Shown in pieces: positions 17,517 through 25,160 of a stretch of 40,884 nucleotides of DNA (position 1 is its first letter; every line of letters starts with the position of its first letter). Both the position numbers and the translations under genes were made by a program. Source of the DNA: Elusimicrobiaceae bacterium (GTDB lineage: Bacteria; Elusimicrobiota; Elusimicrobia; Elusimicrobiales; Elusimicrobiaceae); contig JAEELM010000049.1 of the NCBI GenBank assembly GCA_016282685.1, positions 1 to 40,884 on the forward strand, written 5' to 3'. The notes beneath the pieces were generated by a model. That model made no database searches. It was not told the DNA's origin and saw nothing but the letters and a program-made list of their open reading frames with translations.

Positions 17517-17545
17517 TTGTCCGCCGTCATTAAATCCCTTACAAT
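17517..17545 (+). promoter_or_regulatory. Promoter giving a leaderless ChaN-like mRNA
   Basis: TTGTCC (17517-17522), exactly 17 bases, then TACAAT (17540-17545). The expected start site falls on or next to the ATG at 17552. No Shine-Dalgarno sequence is present. Confidence 0.55.
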
Positions 17546-17551
17546 ATAAGC

Positions 17552-18799
17552 ATGAGAATGCGAAACATCATTTTAATTTTAGGATTTATCCTTTCCATCC
17601 CCACCTTATCCCAAGGACAACCTTTTGGCGAACTTCTTCCCAGGATCCAAAAAGCGGCTTTCGATTCGGCCCGAGGAACCGGACTCCTATTGCAGCGGAC
17701 AAACACCTCTTATATTAAAGCCCGTCAGGCACTATATACAATACGTCCCATTATTTTAACCCCCGGTCCACGTTATGGTGAACTGATCCGCCCAGTGGCC
17801 CTTCCGGTACACACCATAACACCCCACTTACATTTTGAAAATCCTACTGCGGTTTATCCAGGGATTCCGTTCTTAACATCTGATGAACAAGTTGAACAAT
17901 ATCTTATATCTAGAAATAACCGCGCCATCTTCAATGAATTAAAACACTTAGCCGATCACTCGGAAAAAATAGCCAACCATATGTCCACCTTTAGACAAGA
18001 AATCGCCCGTTGCGAACAACCGACTCAACAAATCCCCTGGATGGTAAATCGTATTGATCCCAATATTAATTATTTATTTGTGGGAGAGATGCATAACGTC
18101 CCGGAAGTCCGCCGCTCTATGGCCCAGTTACTACAAGGGTTACGCCAGAGATTTCCCAAACGTGAAATTATCGTATTTACAGAATTATTAACCAGTCATA
18201 TTTCAACAGAAGAAATATGGAAATCCGCCATACTACAACCCACTCCCGAAGATCGAATGGAACTTGTCAAACAATTTGAAAAACTGGGAGAATACCATTT
18301 AGGACGTGATGTATGGGAAACAATACAATCTAACCGAATAGAAGTAGTGGGATTGGAACCTAGTTTCGTGTGGGATAATTCCAATGCCACTTTGATAGCG
18401 GAAGATCCCCAGGACGGCCAAAACCTAATGTTGTGGTGGACGGATGAAGGGTCTCGTCTGCGCCATATGCATTGGGAACAACGTATCAATGAGTGGCGTC
18501 AACAACATCCTAATGCTTTATTCGTAATTCATGGAGGAGCCGAGCATTTTTCGTATTTCAGTTCATCGGCTATTTCTACCCATTTCCCACGTGAACAACG
18601 GCTTACCGTCAATCTTTTCCCTCAAAAAGTACTCATGCAAGACGCAGCAGGAAACCACGTTGAAGTAAAAGACAACCTCGGTTGGTTTGCGGAAATTACC
18701 CAAAATCAATTTCCACAAAATACGTTATATTGGCAAACGGAAAAATCTGCTTCACTCTCGGGATTTGATTATCAACTTAGAGTCCCCCCTCTACGATAA
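17552..18799 (+). CDS. Secreted ChaN/TraB/Tiki-superfamily-like protein
   Basis: 415 residues with an N-terminal signal peptide (hydrophobic IILILGFILSIPTL) and no lipobox. LFVGEMHN (Gly178-Glu179-Met180-His181) matches the GExH motif of the EreA/ChaN/Tiki/TraB group, and VIHGGAEHF about 150 residues later matches the group's second GxxH site. Members are haem-binding lipoproteins, esterases or metalloproteases, so the activity cannot be fixed. Start 17552 follows the promoter spacing; ATG 17558 is an alternative and neither has a Shine-Dalgarno sequence. Arg is often AGA here (for example near 17911, 17992 and 18148), unlike the CGC/CGT-rich neighbours, which suggests acquired DNA. It is the only intact gene of the tRNA-bounded cassette. 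Family assignment rests on two motifs. Confidence 0.6.
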   Translation: MRMRNIILILGFILSIPTLSQGQPFGELLPRIQKAAFDSARGTGLLLQRTNTSYIKARQALYTIRPIILTPGPRYGELIRPVALPVHTITPHLHFENPTAVYPGIPFLTSDEQVEQYLISRNNRAIFNELKHLADHSEKIANHMSTFRQEIARCEQPTQQIPWMVNRIDPNINYLFVGEMHNVPEVRRSMAQLLQGLRQRFPKREIIVFTELLTSHISTEEIWKSAILQPTPEDRMELVKQFEKLGEYHLGRDVWETIQSNRIEVVGLEPSFVWDNSNATLIAEDPQDGQNLMLWWTDEGSRLRHMHWEQRINEWRQQHPNALFVIHGGAEHFSYFSSSAISTHFPREQRLTVNLFPQKVLMQDAAGNHVEVKDNLGWFAEITQNQFPQNTLYWQTEKSASLSGFDYQLRVPPLR

Positions 18800-18891
18800 T
18801 AGGCCCAGTAGATAAATATGTCTTTTGGACCTGGTTTTTTGAACGGAGGATTACTATACTAAAATTAAGAATACATAAAAGGGGGAAGGGT

Positions 18892-19142
18892 ATGACTAGG
18901 CCATTACGTTTATTATTCATTTGCATGTGTTATTGCGTTGCCGTTACTTCCTCCTGGGCACAAACGGTCAGGGAAATTATTGTTGCCGATGCGGGAGCGG
19001 TTTCTCATGTGCCGCAAGCAGTCACAACCACCGGCGCTATTACCCAACAAGGCACGCAAGCCGTGGAGAGGCTGTCCTTAAAATAAATCAAGTCATCACT
19101 TCGGAGAATGAGATTTTCGAAGAAATGGCTAATAAAGAACCG
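18892..19142 (+). pseudogene. Broken secreted protein gene ending at the tRNA repeat
   Basis: The first frame gives 64 residues: a signal peptide (LLFICMCYCVAVTSSWAQ) and a short mature part ending QAVERLSLK at 19086. The adjoining frame goes on with protein-like sequence (EAVLKINQVITSENEIFEEM) from about 19066. One added base near GAGAG at 19065 would join them as QAVEEAVLKINQ. The joined frame then runs into the 88-bp repeat, so any C-terminal part was lost at or before the repeat edge. A GGGGGAAGGG ribosome site precedes the ATG. The family is not recognised. It is probably the remains of a larger secreted protein cut when the repeat was made. Confidence 0.5.
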
Positions 19143-19230
19143 GCCGGGGCCGTTTTACGGGGCGTAGCGCAGATGGTAGCGCGCACGGTTCGGGACCGTG
19201 AGGTCGCTGGTTCAAATCCAGTCGCCCCGA
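19143..19230 (+). repeat. 88-bp direct repeat, right copy
   Basis: Identical to 17317-17404. Here the tRNA is followed by CCA, so this side probably keeps the original downstream flank. Recombination between the copies would remove 1826 bases and leave one complete tRNA gene. Confidence 0.9.
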
Positions 19231-19233
19231 CCA
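19158..19233 (+). tRNA. tRNA-Pro (CGG) with encoded CCA
   Basis: Same mature sequence as the gene at 17332 (anticodon CGG), followed by CCA and a strong terminator. Having two identical CGG isoacceptors this close is explained by the 88-bp duplication. Confidence 0.95.
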
Positions 19234-19244
19234 TTTAACATAAG

Positions 19245-19269
19245 AAATCCGCTGAAAGGCGGATTTTTT
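19245..19269 (+). terminator. Terminator after the second tRNA-Pro(CGG)
   Basis: 8-bp stem AAATCCGC/GCGGATTT with a 6-base loop and a T-run. Confidence 0.85.
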
Positions 19270-19344
19270 ATTTTTAGCAACCGGTGTCAGAGCTACCAAT
19301 ACCTGGCCTACGTTAAGATTTGGGAACCGGCACAAATTTTTATT

Positions 19345-19371
19345 TTGGAAAAGGAGATTAAATGATACAAT
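19345..19371 (+). promoter_or_regulatory. Possible promoter of the DUF2157 gene
   Basis: TTGGAA (19345-19350) and TACAAT (19366-19371), 15 bases apart, which is short. The expected start lies about 20 bases before the ATG, leaving room for the GGGAGG ribosome site. Confidence 0.35.
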
Positions 19372-19397
19372 AAGGGCTGTAGAAAGGGAGGAAAATT

Positions 19398-20351
19398 ATG
19401 TCGCTTGCCAAAAAAACAACTTCTTGGGTTAAAGAAGGACTCATCACCCAAGAACAGCAACAAAATATTTTAAGTTTTGAACGAAAACACTCCAATCATT
19501 TCTTTTGGAATGCTGCATTTATCATTGCAGGCTCTCTAATTGGATTGGGTATTTGTTTATTGATTGCCGCCAATTGGAAAGTCTTACCGAACGCCGTAAA
19601 ACTGGTGGGAGATTTTATTTTATTAGGTGGTTTTTTCTACGCCGCGTATTGGAGCATACAAAACAAACGCAGCGGTTTAAGAGAATTGTTCCTTATTTTA
19701 TCTTTCGTGGGGATTGCCGCAACGATCGGTTTAATCGGTCAGGTATTCCAACTTTCCGGCGGATGGCAAAAATTTGCTTGGGGTTGGGTATTGTTAAGCT
19801 CCCCGTTTGTCTTCGTTAGCCGCAACAAATGGTTGGGTATGGTTTGGTTCGGATTGCTGGTCAGTGCCCTGCCGGAGGTTTGGCTGGAAACAATCAGTGA
19901 TTGGACATGGCACTTCAGCCTAAACAGCGTGTTGTTCTACGCCCTGGTTTATATATTCCATCTGCTGGCCTTGAAATGGGATGAACGCATTCATCAGCAT
20001 TGTATCATGGCCGAGGCTATAGCACTATTTTTAATATGGAACACTTACTTCTATATATTTTTTACTGCGGCAGACTGGACTTTGAATCACCATAACTTCT
20101 GGGCCTATCTGCTTGTGTTTGGCTTTTTTGCCATGCGTATGTACACAGCTATGCGCCAGCAAAACCTTGTTTCCTTCAAACGCAATGCGATTCTAACGGA
20201 AATTTATATCTTTCTTATTTTCGCATGCAAAATGCACAACTTGTGGCTCTCAGGCCTGGGATTTATCGGCGGAGGTTTACTGATTCTGCTTTTGATATGG
20301 GCCTTACGCAAAACGACGCACTATATTAAACAAATGGATACCTTCAAATGA
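19398..20351 (+). CDS. DUF2157 membrane protein
   Basis: 317 residues with a short cytoplasmic N-terminal helix (WVKEGLITQEQQQNIL, the usual opening of DUF2157), then about 9-10 membrane segments. SLIGLGICLLIAANWKVLP near residue 45 is the family's best-kept stretch. GGGAGG precedes the ATG. The next gene overlaps it by four bases (ATGA) and is a GDYXXLXY protein, the standard partner of DUF2157 in many bacteria. The pair is widespread but its function is unknown; a joint inner-membrane complex is inferred from constant pairing. Confidence 0.85.
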   Translation: MSLAKKTTSWVKEGLITQEQQQNILSFERKHSNHFFWNAAFIIAGSLIGLGICLLIAANWKVLPNAVKLVGDFILLGGFFYAAYWSIQNKRSGLRELFLILSFVGIAATIGLIGQVFQLSGGWQKFAWGWVLLSSPFVFVSRNKWLGMVWFGLLVSALPEVWLETISDWTWHFSLNSVLFYALVYIFHLLALKWDERIHQHCIMAEAIALFLIWNTYFYIFFTAADWTLNHHNFWAYLLVFGFFAMRMYTAMRQQNLVSFKRNAILTEIYIFLIFACKMHNLWLSGLGFIGGGLLILLLIWALRKTTHYIKQMDTFK

Positions 20352-20845
20352 AAAAAAATATATTAATAATTGCTTTTATTTTACCTTGGATTTGCTTGGC
20401 AAGTTGGGCCGTATACTTAGCCTGCGCACGGGCCACCGGCACCGAAATTGTATTGCCTGTAATGGGCTATGACCCGCGTGATTTATTTTCCGGGCGCTAC
20501 ATTGCCTATCAAATCGATTGGAAACGGGCCGACTGTTCCCCCTTCCCGGGTGGCACTTGCCCGGAAGATAATTTTTGTAACACCTCCCGTTTCTGGAAGC
20601 AGTTTTCCTGGCGACGCAACCAATGCCGTTTTTACATACCCGAACAAGAGGCAGACGAGTTGGATAAACTTTTTCGTTTACGCAATGAAGACACGTTGCG
20701 TTTTGAAGTGGTATATTCCTATCGTCCGGGGCATGAACCGTTGGCTAAAGAGTTGCGGATTAACGGTTTAAATTGGCCGGAGTATTTAAAACAAAATCCT
20801 CCCAAACAGGAGGAACACGCCGGTAAGGTTAGACTTTCCAAATAA
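20348..20845 (+). CDS. GDYXXLXY-domain membrane-anchored protein
   Basis: 165 residues with one N-terminal membrane segment (ILIIAFILPWICLASWAVYLA) and a periplasmic domain. MGYDPRDLFSGRYIAYQIDW near residue 39 is the signature of this family, here GRYIAYQI rather than the name-giving GDYxxLxY. A middle stretch holds four Cys between about residues 59 and 94, which may form disulphides. It overlaps the DUF2157 gene by four bases and is surely co-translated. The function is unknown in the family. Confidence 0.82.
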   Translation: MKKNILIIAFILPWICLASWAVYLACARATGTEIVLPVMGYDPRDLFSGRYIAYQIDWKRADCSPFPGGTCPEDNFCNTSRFWKQFSWRRNQCRFYIPEQEADELDKLFRLRNEDTLRFEVVYSYRPGHEPLAKELRINGLNWPEYLKQNPPKQEEHAGKVRLSK

Positions 20846-20869
20846 AAGCATCTGTTACAGGTAAAATTC

Positions 20870-21068
20870 ATGAAAAAAAGATACGGAACCGGAAAATATC
20901 CCTTCCGGCCTTCCGGATTCCTGGCAGTTATTCTTGCAAAGGATAGATGCATTCAACGCAGAGCGTTACGAAGATGCCCGTAATTTTTTCAATCAAGCCT
21001 TAGAGGCAGACCCTTCCTTACAAGACGCAAGCTTTGCACTTCAAAGACTGGACAAAATGGGAAAATAA
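20870..21068 (+). pseudogene. Small TPR-like gene with frameshift in an A7 run
   Basis: From the ATG at 20870 the frame soon leaves sense and stops at about 20980. Dropping one A from the run at 20873-20879 gives a 65-residue protein running to the stop at 21066-21068, with a TPR-like helical pair (FLQRIDAFNAERYEDARNFF, NQALEADPSLQDASFALQRL). The gene begins 24 bases after the GDYXXLXY stop and so was part of that operon. Ribosomal slippage at A7 is possible, as is a base-calling error or real decay. Confidence 0.5.
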
Positions 21069-21095
21069 CCGTCTCCAATAGTTTTCTTTACAAAA

Positions 21096-21132
21096 AAAAA
21101 CGCCCCGGGTAACCCCGGGGAGTTTTATTTTT
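21096..21132. terminator. Bidirectional terminator
   Basis: CCCCGGG/CCCGGGG stem (21103-21109 and 21114-21120) with a TAAC loop, an A-tract before it and a T-tract after it. It lies between convergent genes and serves both. Confidence 0.88.
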
Positions 21133-21153
21133 TTCACATCTACTATTTACAAG

Positions 21154-21645
21154 TTAGAGAAAAGAATCGTAATCTTTCCGTATGTACCGGGCAAATCTGG
21201 CCAGTTTTTCCGCTTGTGAAAAATTGTCATATTGTAATTTTCTGGCAACTTCCATAATCACATTGGCTAACGGGCCCAAGTCCTTGCCTTCCGCAGAAAA
21301 TTTATACGATGCCAACCAAGCCCCAAATAATTGGGCCACTTCTTTATCGTAGTTTTTCAGATTCGCATAATAATCGCTTAACATCTGCAAGTCATCGGCT
21401 ACTTCCTGCGGCACAGAAAAATCTTTTTGGTGCAATCTTTCTTCTATTTTCTTAAAAATTTCATTTTTGCTTTGGTCCACAAGATCCCGTCGTTCTTGGC
21501 TCAATGCACGATATTGTGCATCCATATCCTTCTGCACTTGTTCACTTTTCGCTGGAAACCATCCTAAGTAAGGGTCTACCTCTTCCCACGCAAAAAGGGG
21601 CACTGCCAAACACAACGCCACAAGTAACATAGTAATCTTTTTCAT
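21154..21645 (-). CDS. Small secreted protein of unknown function
   Basis: 163 residues with a clear signal peptide (KKITMLLVALCLAVPLFA, cleavage before WEEVDPY) and no lipobox. The mature part is mostly alpha-helical and charged, with acidic and Lys-rich helices (for example KNEIFKKIEERLHQKDF) and no Cys, so it is probably a soluble periplasmic or released helical protein. ATG 21645 is chosen because GGAGG sits in front of it and the signal peptide starts there; an upstream in-frame ATG at 21666 precedes the ribosome site. It is single, bounded by terminators on both sides. I do not recognise a family. Confidence 0.72.
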   Translation of the reverse strand: MKKITMLLVALCLAVPLFAWEEVDPYLGWFPAKSEQVQKDMDAQYRALSQERRDLVDQSKNEIFKKIEERLHQKDFSVPQEVADDLQMLSDYYANLKNYDKEVAQLFGAWLASYKFSAEGKDLGPLANVIMEVARKLQYDNFSQAEKLARFARYIRKDYDSFL

Positions 21646-21720
21646 ATCTTTTCCTCCCTCGCACAATCTGGCACGTTATAACATTTAGTTTAAAGAACCT
21701 TTCTTATTTTTTCAAGGCCC

Positions 21721-21750
21721 AAAATAAAAATTCCCCCGCCCAGCGGAGGA
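21721..21750 (-). terminator. Terminator of the alpha/beta hydrolase gene
   Basis: On the minus strand an 8-bp stem (21743-21750 with 21732-21739, one T-G pair) with a 3-base loop is followed by a T-rich tract. Confidence 0.75.
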
Positions 21751-21780
21751 AAAATGAGAGAGGAAAATTTGTACTTTTTC

Positions 21781-22629
21781 TTATTTTAGATATGTTTTAA
21801 AAAATTCCTGCAGTTTTTTGATGTATGTTTCGCCGCCCTCTTTGGCACAGGAAGTATGCCCGGCATTTTTTACCATCCATAGTGTTTTGGGGCCCGGGAG
21901 TAATTTGTAGGTTTTGCGTGCTTTGGTAATGGGGGCCAAGCGGTCATGCTCTCCCTGAATCATCAATACCGGGCAAGTAATTTTTGCTGCTGTACTTTGC
22001 AGGGCAAAATTTTCCACCTGTATATTTTGTGTTTTTTCTTTCAAAAACAACACCAACCCCACCAACGGAAAATAAGGAATACGTACGTGCAACCACGCCC
22101 AGCGTTTGGCTACGTTTTTAAAAGAATAATAAGAGGATTCCAACGCTATGCATTTGGCTGTTTTCCCCTGGGCCACATAATAGGCCACCGCTGCCGCCCC
22201 CATACTGATACCGTATAAGCCGATCTGCTGCGCTTGCAGCGGGAAATACTGCTCCAAATACGATACGGCCGCCGCCACATCCAGATATTCTTTCGTTCCC
22301 ATACTGCTGTGGCCTTCACTACCGCCGGCACCGCGGCAATCAATGTAGAATAAATTATAATCACGTGCTAAAAAATGAGTACGTTGCAGCACGTTGCCTT
22401 TGTTCATATCAAACCCATGCACCAACACCACCGTTTGCCGGCTGGCCGCATGCGGAATAAACCACCCTTCCAGCGTTAATCCGTCTTGCGTTTTGAAATG
22501 AACGGTCTGCGCCACTAATCCATAATCGGCCGGGAAAATTGCCAACGGTTTACGGCGCCCGCGGGACATTTTAAACCCCCACACCACCAGCACCGCCAAC
22601 ACGAAGAAAGAAACCAATATCCACGTCAT
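21781..22629 (-). CDS. Membrane-anchored alpha/beta hydrolase
   Basis: 282 residues. One N-terminal membrane segment (WILVSFFVLAVLVVWGF) anchors an alpha/beta hydrolase of the YqkD/Bem46 type. VVLVHGFDMNKG near residue 68 is the oxyanion strand, GISMGAAA near 141 the nucleophile elbow (Ser), GEHDRLAP the acid site and NAGHTS the catalytic His. DCRGAGGSEG is the family's RGxGxS loop. All three triad residues are present, so it is probably an active esterase or peptidase; the substrate is unknown. It is a single gene with its own terminator. Confidence 0.85.
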   Translation of the reverse strand: MTWILVSFFVLAVLVVWGFKMSRGRRKPLAIFPADYGLVAQTVHFKTQDGLTLEGWFIPHAASRQTVVLVHGFDMNKGNVLQRTHFLARDYNLFYIDCRGAGGSEGHSSMGTKEYLDVAAAVSYLEQYFPLQAQQIGLYGISMGAAAVAYYVAQGKTAKCIALESSYYSFKNVAKRWAWLHVRIPYFPLVGLVLFLKEKTQNIQVENFALQSTAAKITCPVLMIQGEHDRLAPITKARKTYKLLPGPKTLWMVKNAGHTSCAKEGGETYIKKLQEFFKTYLK

Positions 22630-22638
22630 AATTATATT

Positions 22639-22865
22639 TTACAAAAAACAACTTTGATTTTTTCTCTTAAACGCCGTACAGTCCGTGCAATACTTTTTCC
22701 AATACACCTGTGCGGTAGAAGGATTGGCTACCGCCGCGATTTCTTCTTGCGTTAAGAATCCAAAAGGTAATACACAAAGCCCAACTGTTTATCAGGACAA
22801 ACAAAAAACTTTTTTTCCGAAAATATTTTGCCTCGCTCCCCAGAATTAAATACTAGGGGCAACAT
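22639..22865 (-). pseudogene. Small Cys-containing protein gene, frameshifted
   Basis: From an ATG at 22865, with GGAAG in front, the first frame reads 37 residues (including EKKFFVCPDKQLGFVYYLLDS) and stops. The neighbouring frame goes on with FLTQEEIAAVANPSTAQVYW, then YCTDCTAFKRK, to a stop at 22639. Adding one base near 22757 (TT to TTT) joins them into a 75-residue protein with a CP(x)n then CTDC pattern that might bind metal. I do not recognise the family. It lies between two divergent genes and explains the otherwise empty 22.63-22.94 kb stretch. Confidence 0.5.
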
Positions 22866-22905
22866 AACAATTCTTCCAACATTTTGAAGTCGCAAAAATT
22901 AATTA

Positions 22906-22934
22906 TTTTCAACTTGCTTTCAATTTTTTATAAT
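22906..22934 (+). promoter_or_regulatory. Promoter of cysK
   Basis: TTTTCA (22906-22911), 17 bases, then TATAAT (22929-22934). The expected start is only about 3 bases before the ATG at 22944, so the mRNA would be nearly leaderless. No Shine-Dalgarno sequence is seen. Confidence 0.5.
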
Positions 22935-22943
22935 ACCCGTAAT

Positions 22944-23873
22944 ATGAACATTGCCCGACAATTTACCGATTTAATCGGCCACACGCCTTTGTTGCAACTC
23001 AACCGTTTGCAAAGTACTTTCGGTTTGCAAGCTTCTTTATATGCCAAGTTGGAATGTTTTAATCCGGCCGGCAGCGTCAAAGACCGCATTGCAGCGGCCA
23101 TGATTGAAGATGCCGAAAAAAAAGGATTGCTTAAACCCGGTGCGCTTATCATTGAACCCACCAGCGGCAACACCGGCATTGGTTTGGCTGCTCTGGCCGC
23201 CAGCCGCGGATACAAAATTATTTTGACCATGCCCGAAACCATGAGTCCGGAACGGCGCAAACTACTCAAAGCCTACGGGGCCGAAATTGTGTTAACACCG
23301 GGAGAAAAAGGCATGAAAGGCGCCATTGAAAAAGCGCAGGAATTGGCCCAACATACGCCGGGCAGTTTCATTCCGGGGCAATTTGAAAACCCTGCCAATC
23401 CTGCCGCGCACATGGCCACTACCGGGCCGGAAATTTGGGCAGATACTGACGGAAAAGTAGATATTTTTGTAGCCGGTGTAGGTACCGGCGGCACCTTAAG
23501 CGGGGTAGGAAAATTTTTAAAAAATAAAAATCCGCACATCCGTATTGTTGCCGTAGAACCGGCAGATTCGCCCGTTCTTTCGCAAGGTAAATCCGGCCCG
23601 CACACGTTGCAGGGAATCGGTGCCGGTTTTGTACCGGCCACGTTGGACACACATATTTATAATGAAGTGGTTTGCGTAACTCAAGAAAATGCTTTCAAAG
23701 CATCACGCGCTTTGGCGCATCAAGAAGGTATCTTGGCGGGTATCTCCTCCGGGGCAGCTTTGTGGGCCGCTATGGAGATTGCCAAACAAACCGCAAACAA
23801 AGCAAAGCATATTGTCGTTTTATTACCCGACGGAGGAGAAAAATATTTATCCACCGCCTTATTTGATAAATAA
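22944..23873 (+). CDS. cysK: Cysteine synthase A
   Basis: PLP enzyme joining O-acetylserine and sulfide to cysteine. The 309 residues show [10 protein letters not shown] with the PLP lysine (Lys46), [11 protein letters not shown] as the substrate loop, [12 protein letters not shown] as the phosphate-binding loop and ISSGAA near residue 265. Length is typical. ATG 22944 was chosen because the family N-terminus begins there and the -10 box lies inside any longer reading. It is monocistronic, ended by the hairpin at 23935. The serine acetyltransferase supplying its substrate (cysE) is at 27978. The C-terminus lacks nothing obvious, so docking of CysE is plausible. Confidence 0.95.
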   Translation: MNIARQFTDLIGHTPLLQLNRLQSTFGLQASLYAKLECFNPAGSVKDRIAAAMIEDAEKKGLLKPGALIIEPTSGNTGIGLAALAASRGYKIILTMPETMSPERRKLLKAYGAEIVLTPGEKGMKGAIEKAQELAQHTPGSFIPGQFENPANPAAHMATTGPEIWADTDGKVDIFVAGVGTGGTLSGVGKFLKNKNPHIRIVAVEPADSPVLSQGKSGPHTLQGIGAGFVPATLDTHIYNEVVCVTQENAFKASRALAHQEGILAGISSGAALWAAMEIAKQTANKAKHIVVLLPDGGEKYLSTALFDK

Positions 23874-23934
23874 TCTCCGTTGCCAAAGTTAAGCGGTAAA
23901 ATATCCCCCAACTTTCGTCTCACTTTGACAAAAA

Positions 23935-23958
23935 AATCCCCCGGTTACCCGGGGGATT
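23935..23958. terminator. Bidirectional terminator after cysK
   Basis: Perfect 10-bp stem AATCCCCCGG/CCGGGGGATT with a TTAC loop, A-tract before and AT-rich tail after, between convergent genes. It resembles the hairpin at 21103 in stem and loop. Confidence 0.88.
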
Positions 23959-23976
23959 AATTATTTACTCAATTAA

Positions 23977-25107
23977 TTATTCACACACAAAGTAATCTGC
24001 AGTTACTTTCCAGAAACCATCTACTACTTCTGCCTTACACGCCCTTGTAAATTTATCATAATATCCGCTGGGCCGTTTCTGGTAAATAACTACTGATCCA
24101 ACTGGTTTTTTTTCAATACTGCCTTCAGCTGCATCCGGCACAGCACAAGGGACAAAAGCTATGGAATAGTTGAGTAAAGACACAGGATTTGTCGGGCATC
24201 TAGCCGCCAAAGCTTCTTCTTTAGATGTGGTTGCGGGAATCGGATCGCCGGGCATCACTCCGGATTTATCAACCCAATAGTGGAAATTATTTTTCTGTCT
24301 GCAGAAGGAACTGCAGTTGGAGGTTATTGTTTCCACCCATTCCCACTTATCTCCTCCGTCCCGGGCATTACATTCTTGCTTTTTTTCCTTGTAGGTTTGT
24401 TCTGTCCACCCACATTTATATGTACCGCTAGCAGGCTCGGAAGTTGATTTAGCAACCAAAACCTTCTTTTTTCCAACACTTGGGAAATTCAGCTCCTTCC
24501 ATTCCAAGGTTTCTATCGCACCGATTCCGCCCGGCACTTTAATATTTACGTTTCCTAATTTAAAGTCCACTACCTCACGGTCCTTTACAAATCCTTCGTT
24601 TACAAATCCGGAAGGATACAAACTTGTTCCAACTCTTCCTCGTCTACCTTCAATGTCCAAGTTATGGTTATTCAGTGTGACATCCTCCGAATAAATGGAC
24701 ATATCTTTAACGCCTTCAATCTTTTCGACTTCTCCCGTTGAAGTCTTGAAAGTTCCCCCTAATATGCGGATTGAAGGAGCAGTCAATTTAGCATATGGGA
24801 AAAGGATCTGTTTTTTACCATTGCTATACTCATCTCCCATACCAAGAGTTCGCAAAGTAGAATAGCTAATCGTACCGTTTGTCTCTTCCGGAACGGTAAT
24901 CAAAATATCGCTATTGCTTCCTTCTCTGCCTAAATTAAGTCTATTTACATTTACCCCTTTTTGAAATGTAGCCTGTTTTATTACTTTTAATGTATTAAAT
25001 TGGCCCAGCCCGGAAGGATTATAAGTAATGGTAGGGATTTCCTCCGCAACGACGGCCAACGGGAAACAAATTGCCAAAGCAAACAACAAGGTTTTAAAAA
25101 CTTTCAT
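23977..25107 (-). CDS. Secreted Cys-rich protein of unknown family
   Basis: 376 residues with a signal peptide (KVFKTLLFALAICFPLAVVA, cleavage before EEIPT). The first ~230 mature residues look like stacked beta strands with recurring T/S-N-I/V patterns (ITVPEETNGTISY, APSIRILGGTF, VTLNNHNLDIEG), as in beta-helix or adhesin-like proteins. The last ~130 carry about ten Cys (YKCGWTEQTY, NCSSFCRQ, FVCE at the end), so a disulphide-bonded cap is likely. ATG 25107 follows AAGGAG. Arg is often AGA and the gene is AT-richer than its neighbours, which suggests an accessory gene. Adhesin or surface recognition is only a guess. Confidence 0.65.
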   Translation of the reverse strand: MKVFKTLLFALAICFPLAVVAEEIPTITYNPSGLGQFNTLKVIKQATFQKGVNVNRLNLGREGSNSDILITVPEETNGTISYSTLRTLGMGDEYSNGKKQILFPYAKLTAPSIRILGGTFKTSTGEVEKIEGVKDMSIYSEDVTLNNHNLDIEGRRGRVGTSLYPSGFVNEGFVKDREVVDFKLGNVNIKVPGGIGAIETLEWKELNFPSVGKKKVLVAKSTSEPASGTYKCGWTEQTYKEKKQECNARDGGDKWEWVETITSNCSSFCRQKNNFHYWVDKSGVMPGDPIPATTSKEEALAARCPTNPVSLLNYSIAFVPCAVPDAAEGSIEKKPVGSVVIYQKRPSGYYDKFTRACKAEVVDGFWKVTADYFVCE

Positions 25108-25160
25108 ATGGCGCTCCTTGAGCAGTACGGATTTTTGGGTGTATACTTGCTCTCCATATA

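Noticed and set aside
19129-19335. 68-codon minus-strand frame over the third tRNA
   Set aside because: Same artefact (LDLNQRPHGPEPCALPSAL), antisense to tRNA-Pro(CGG).
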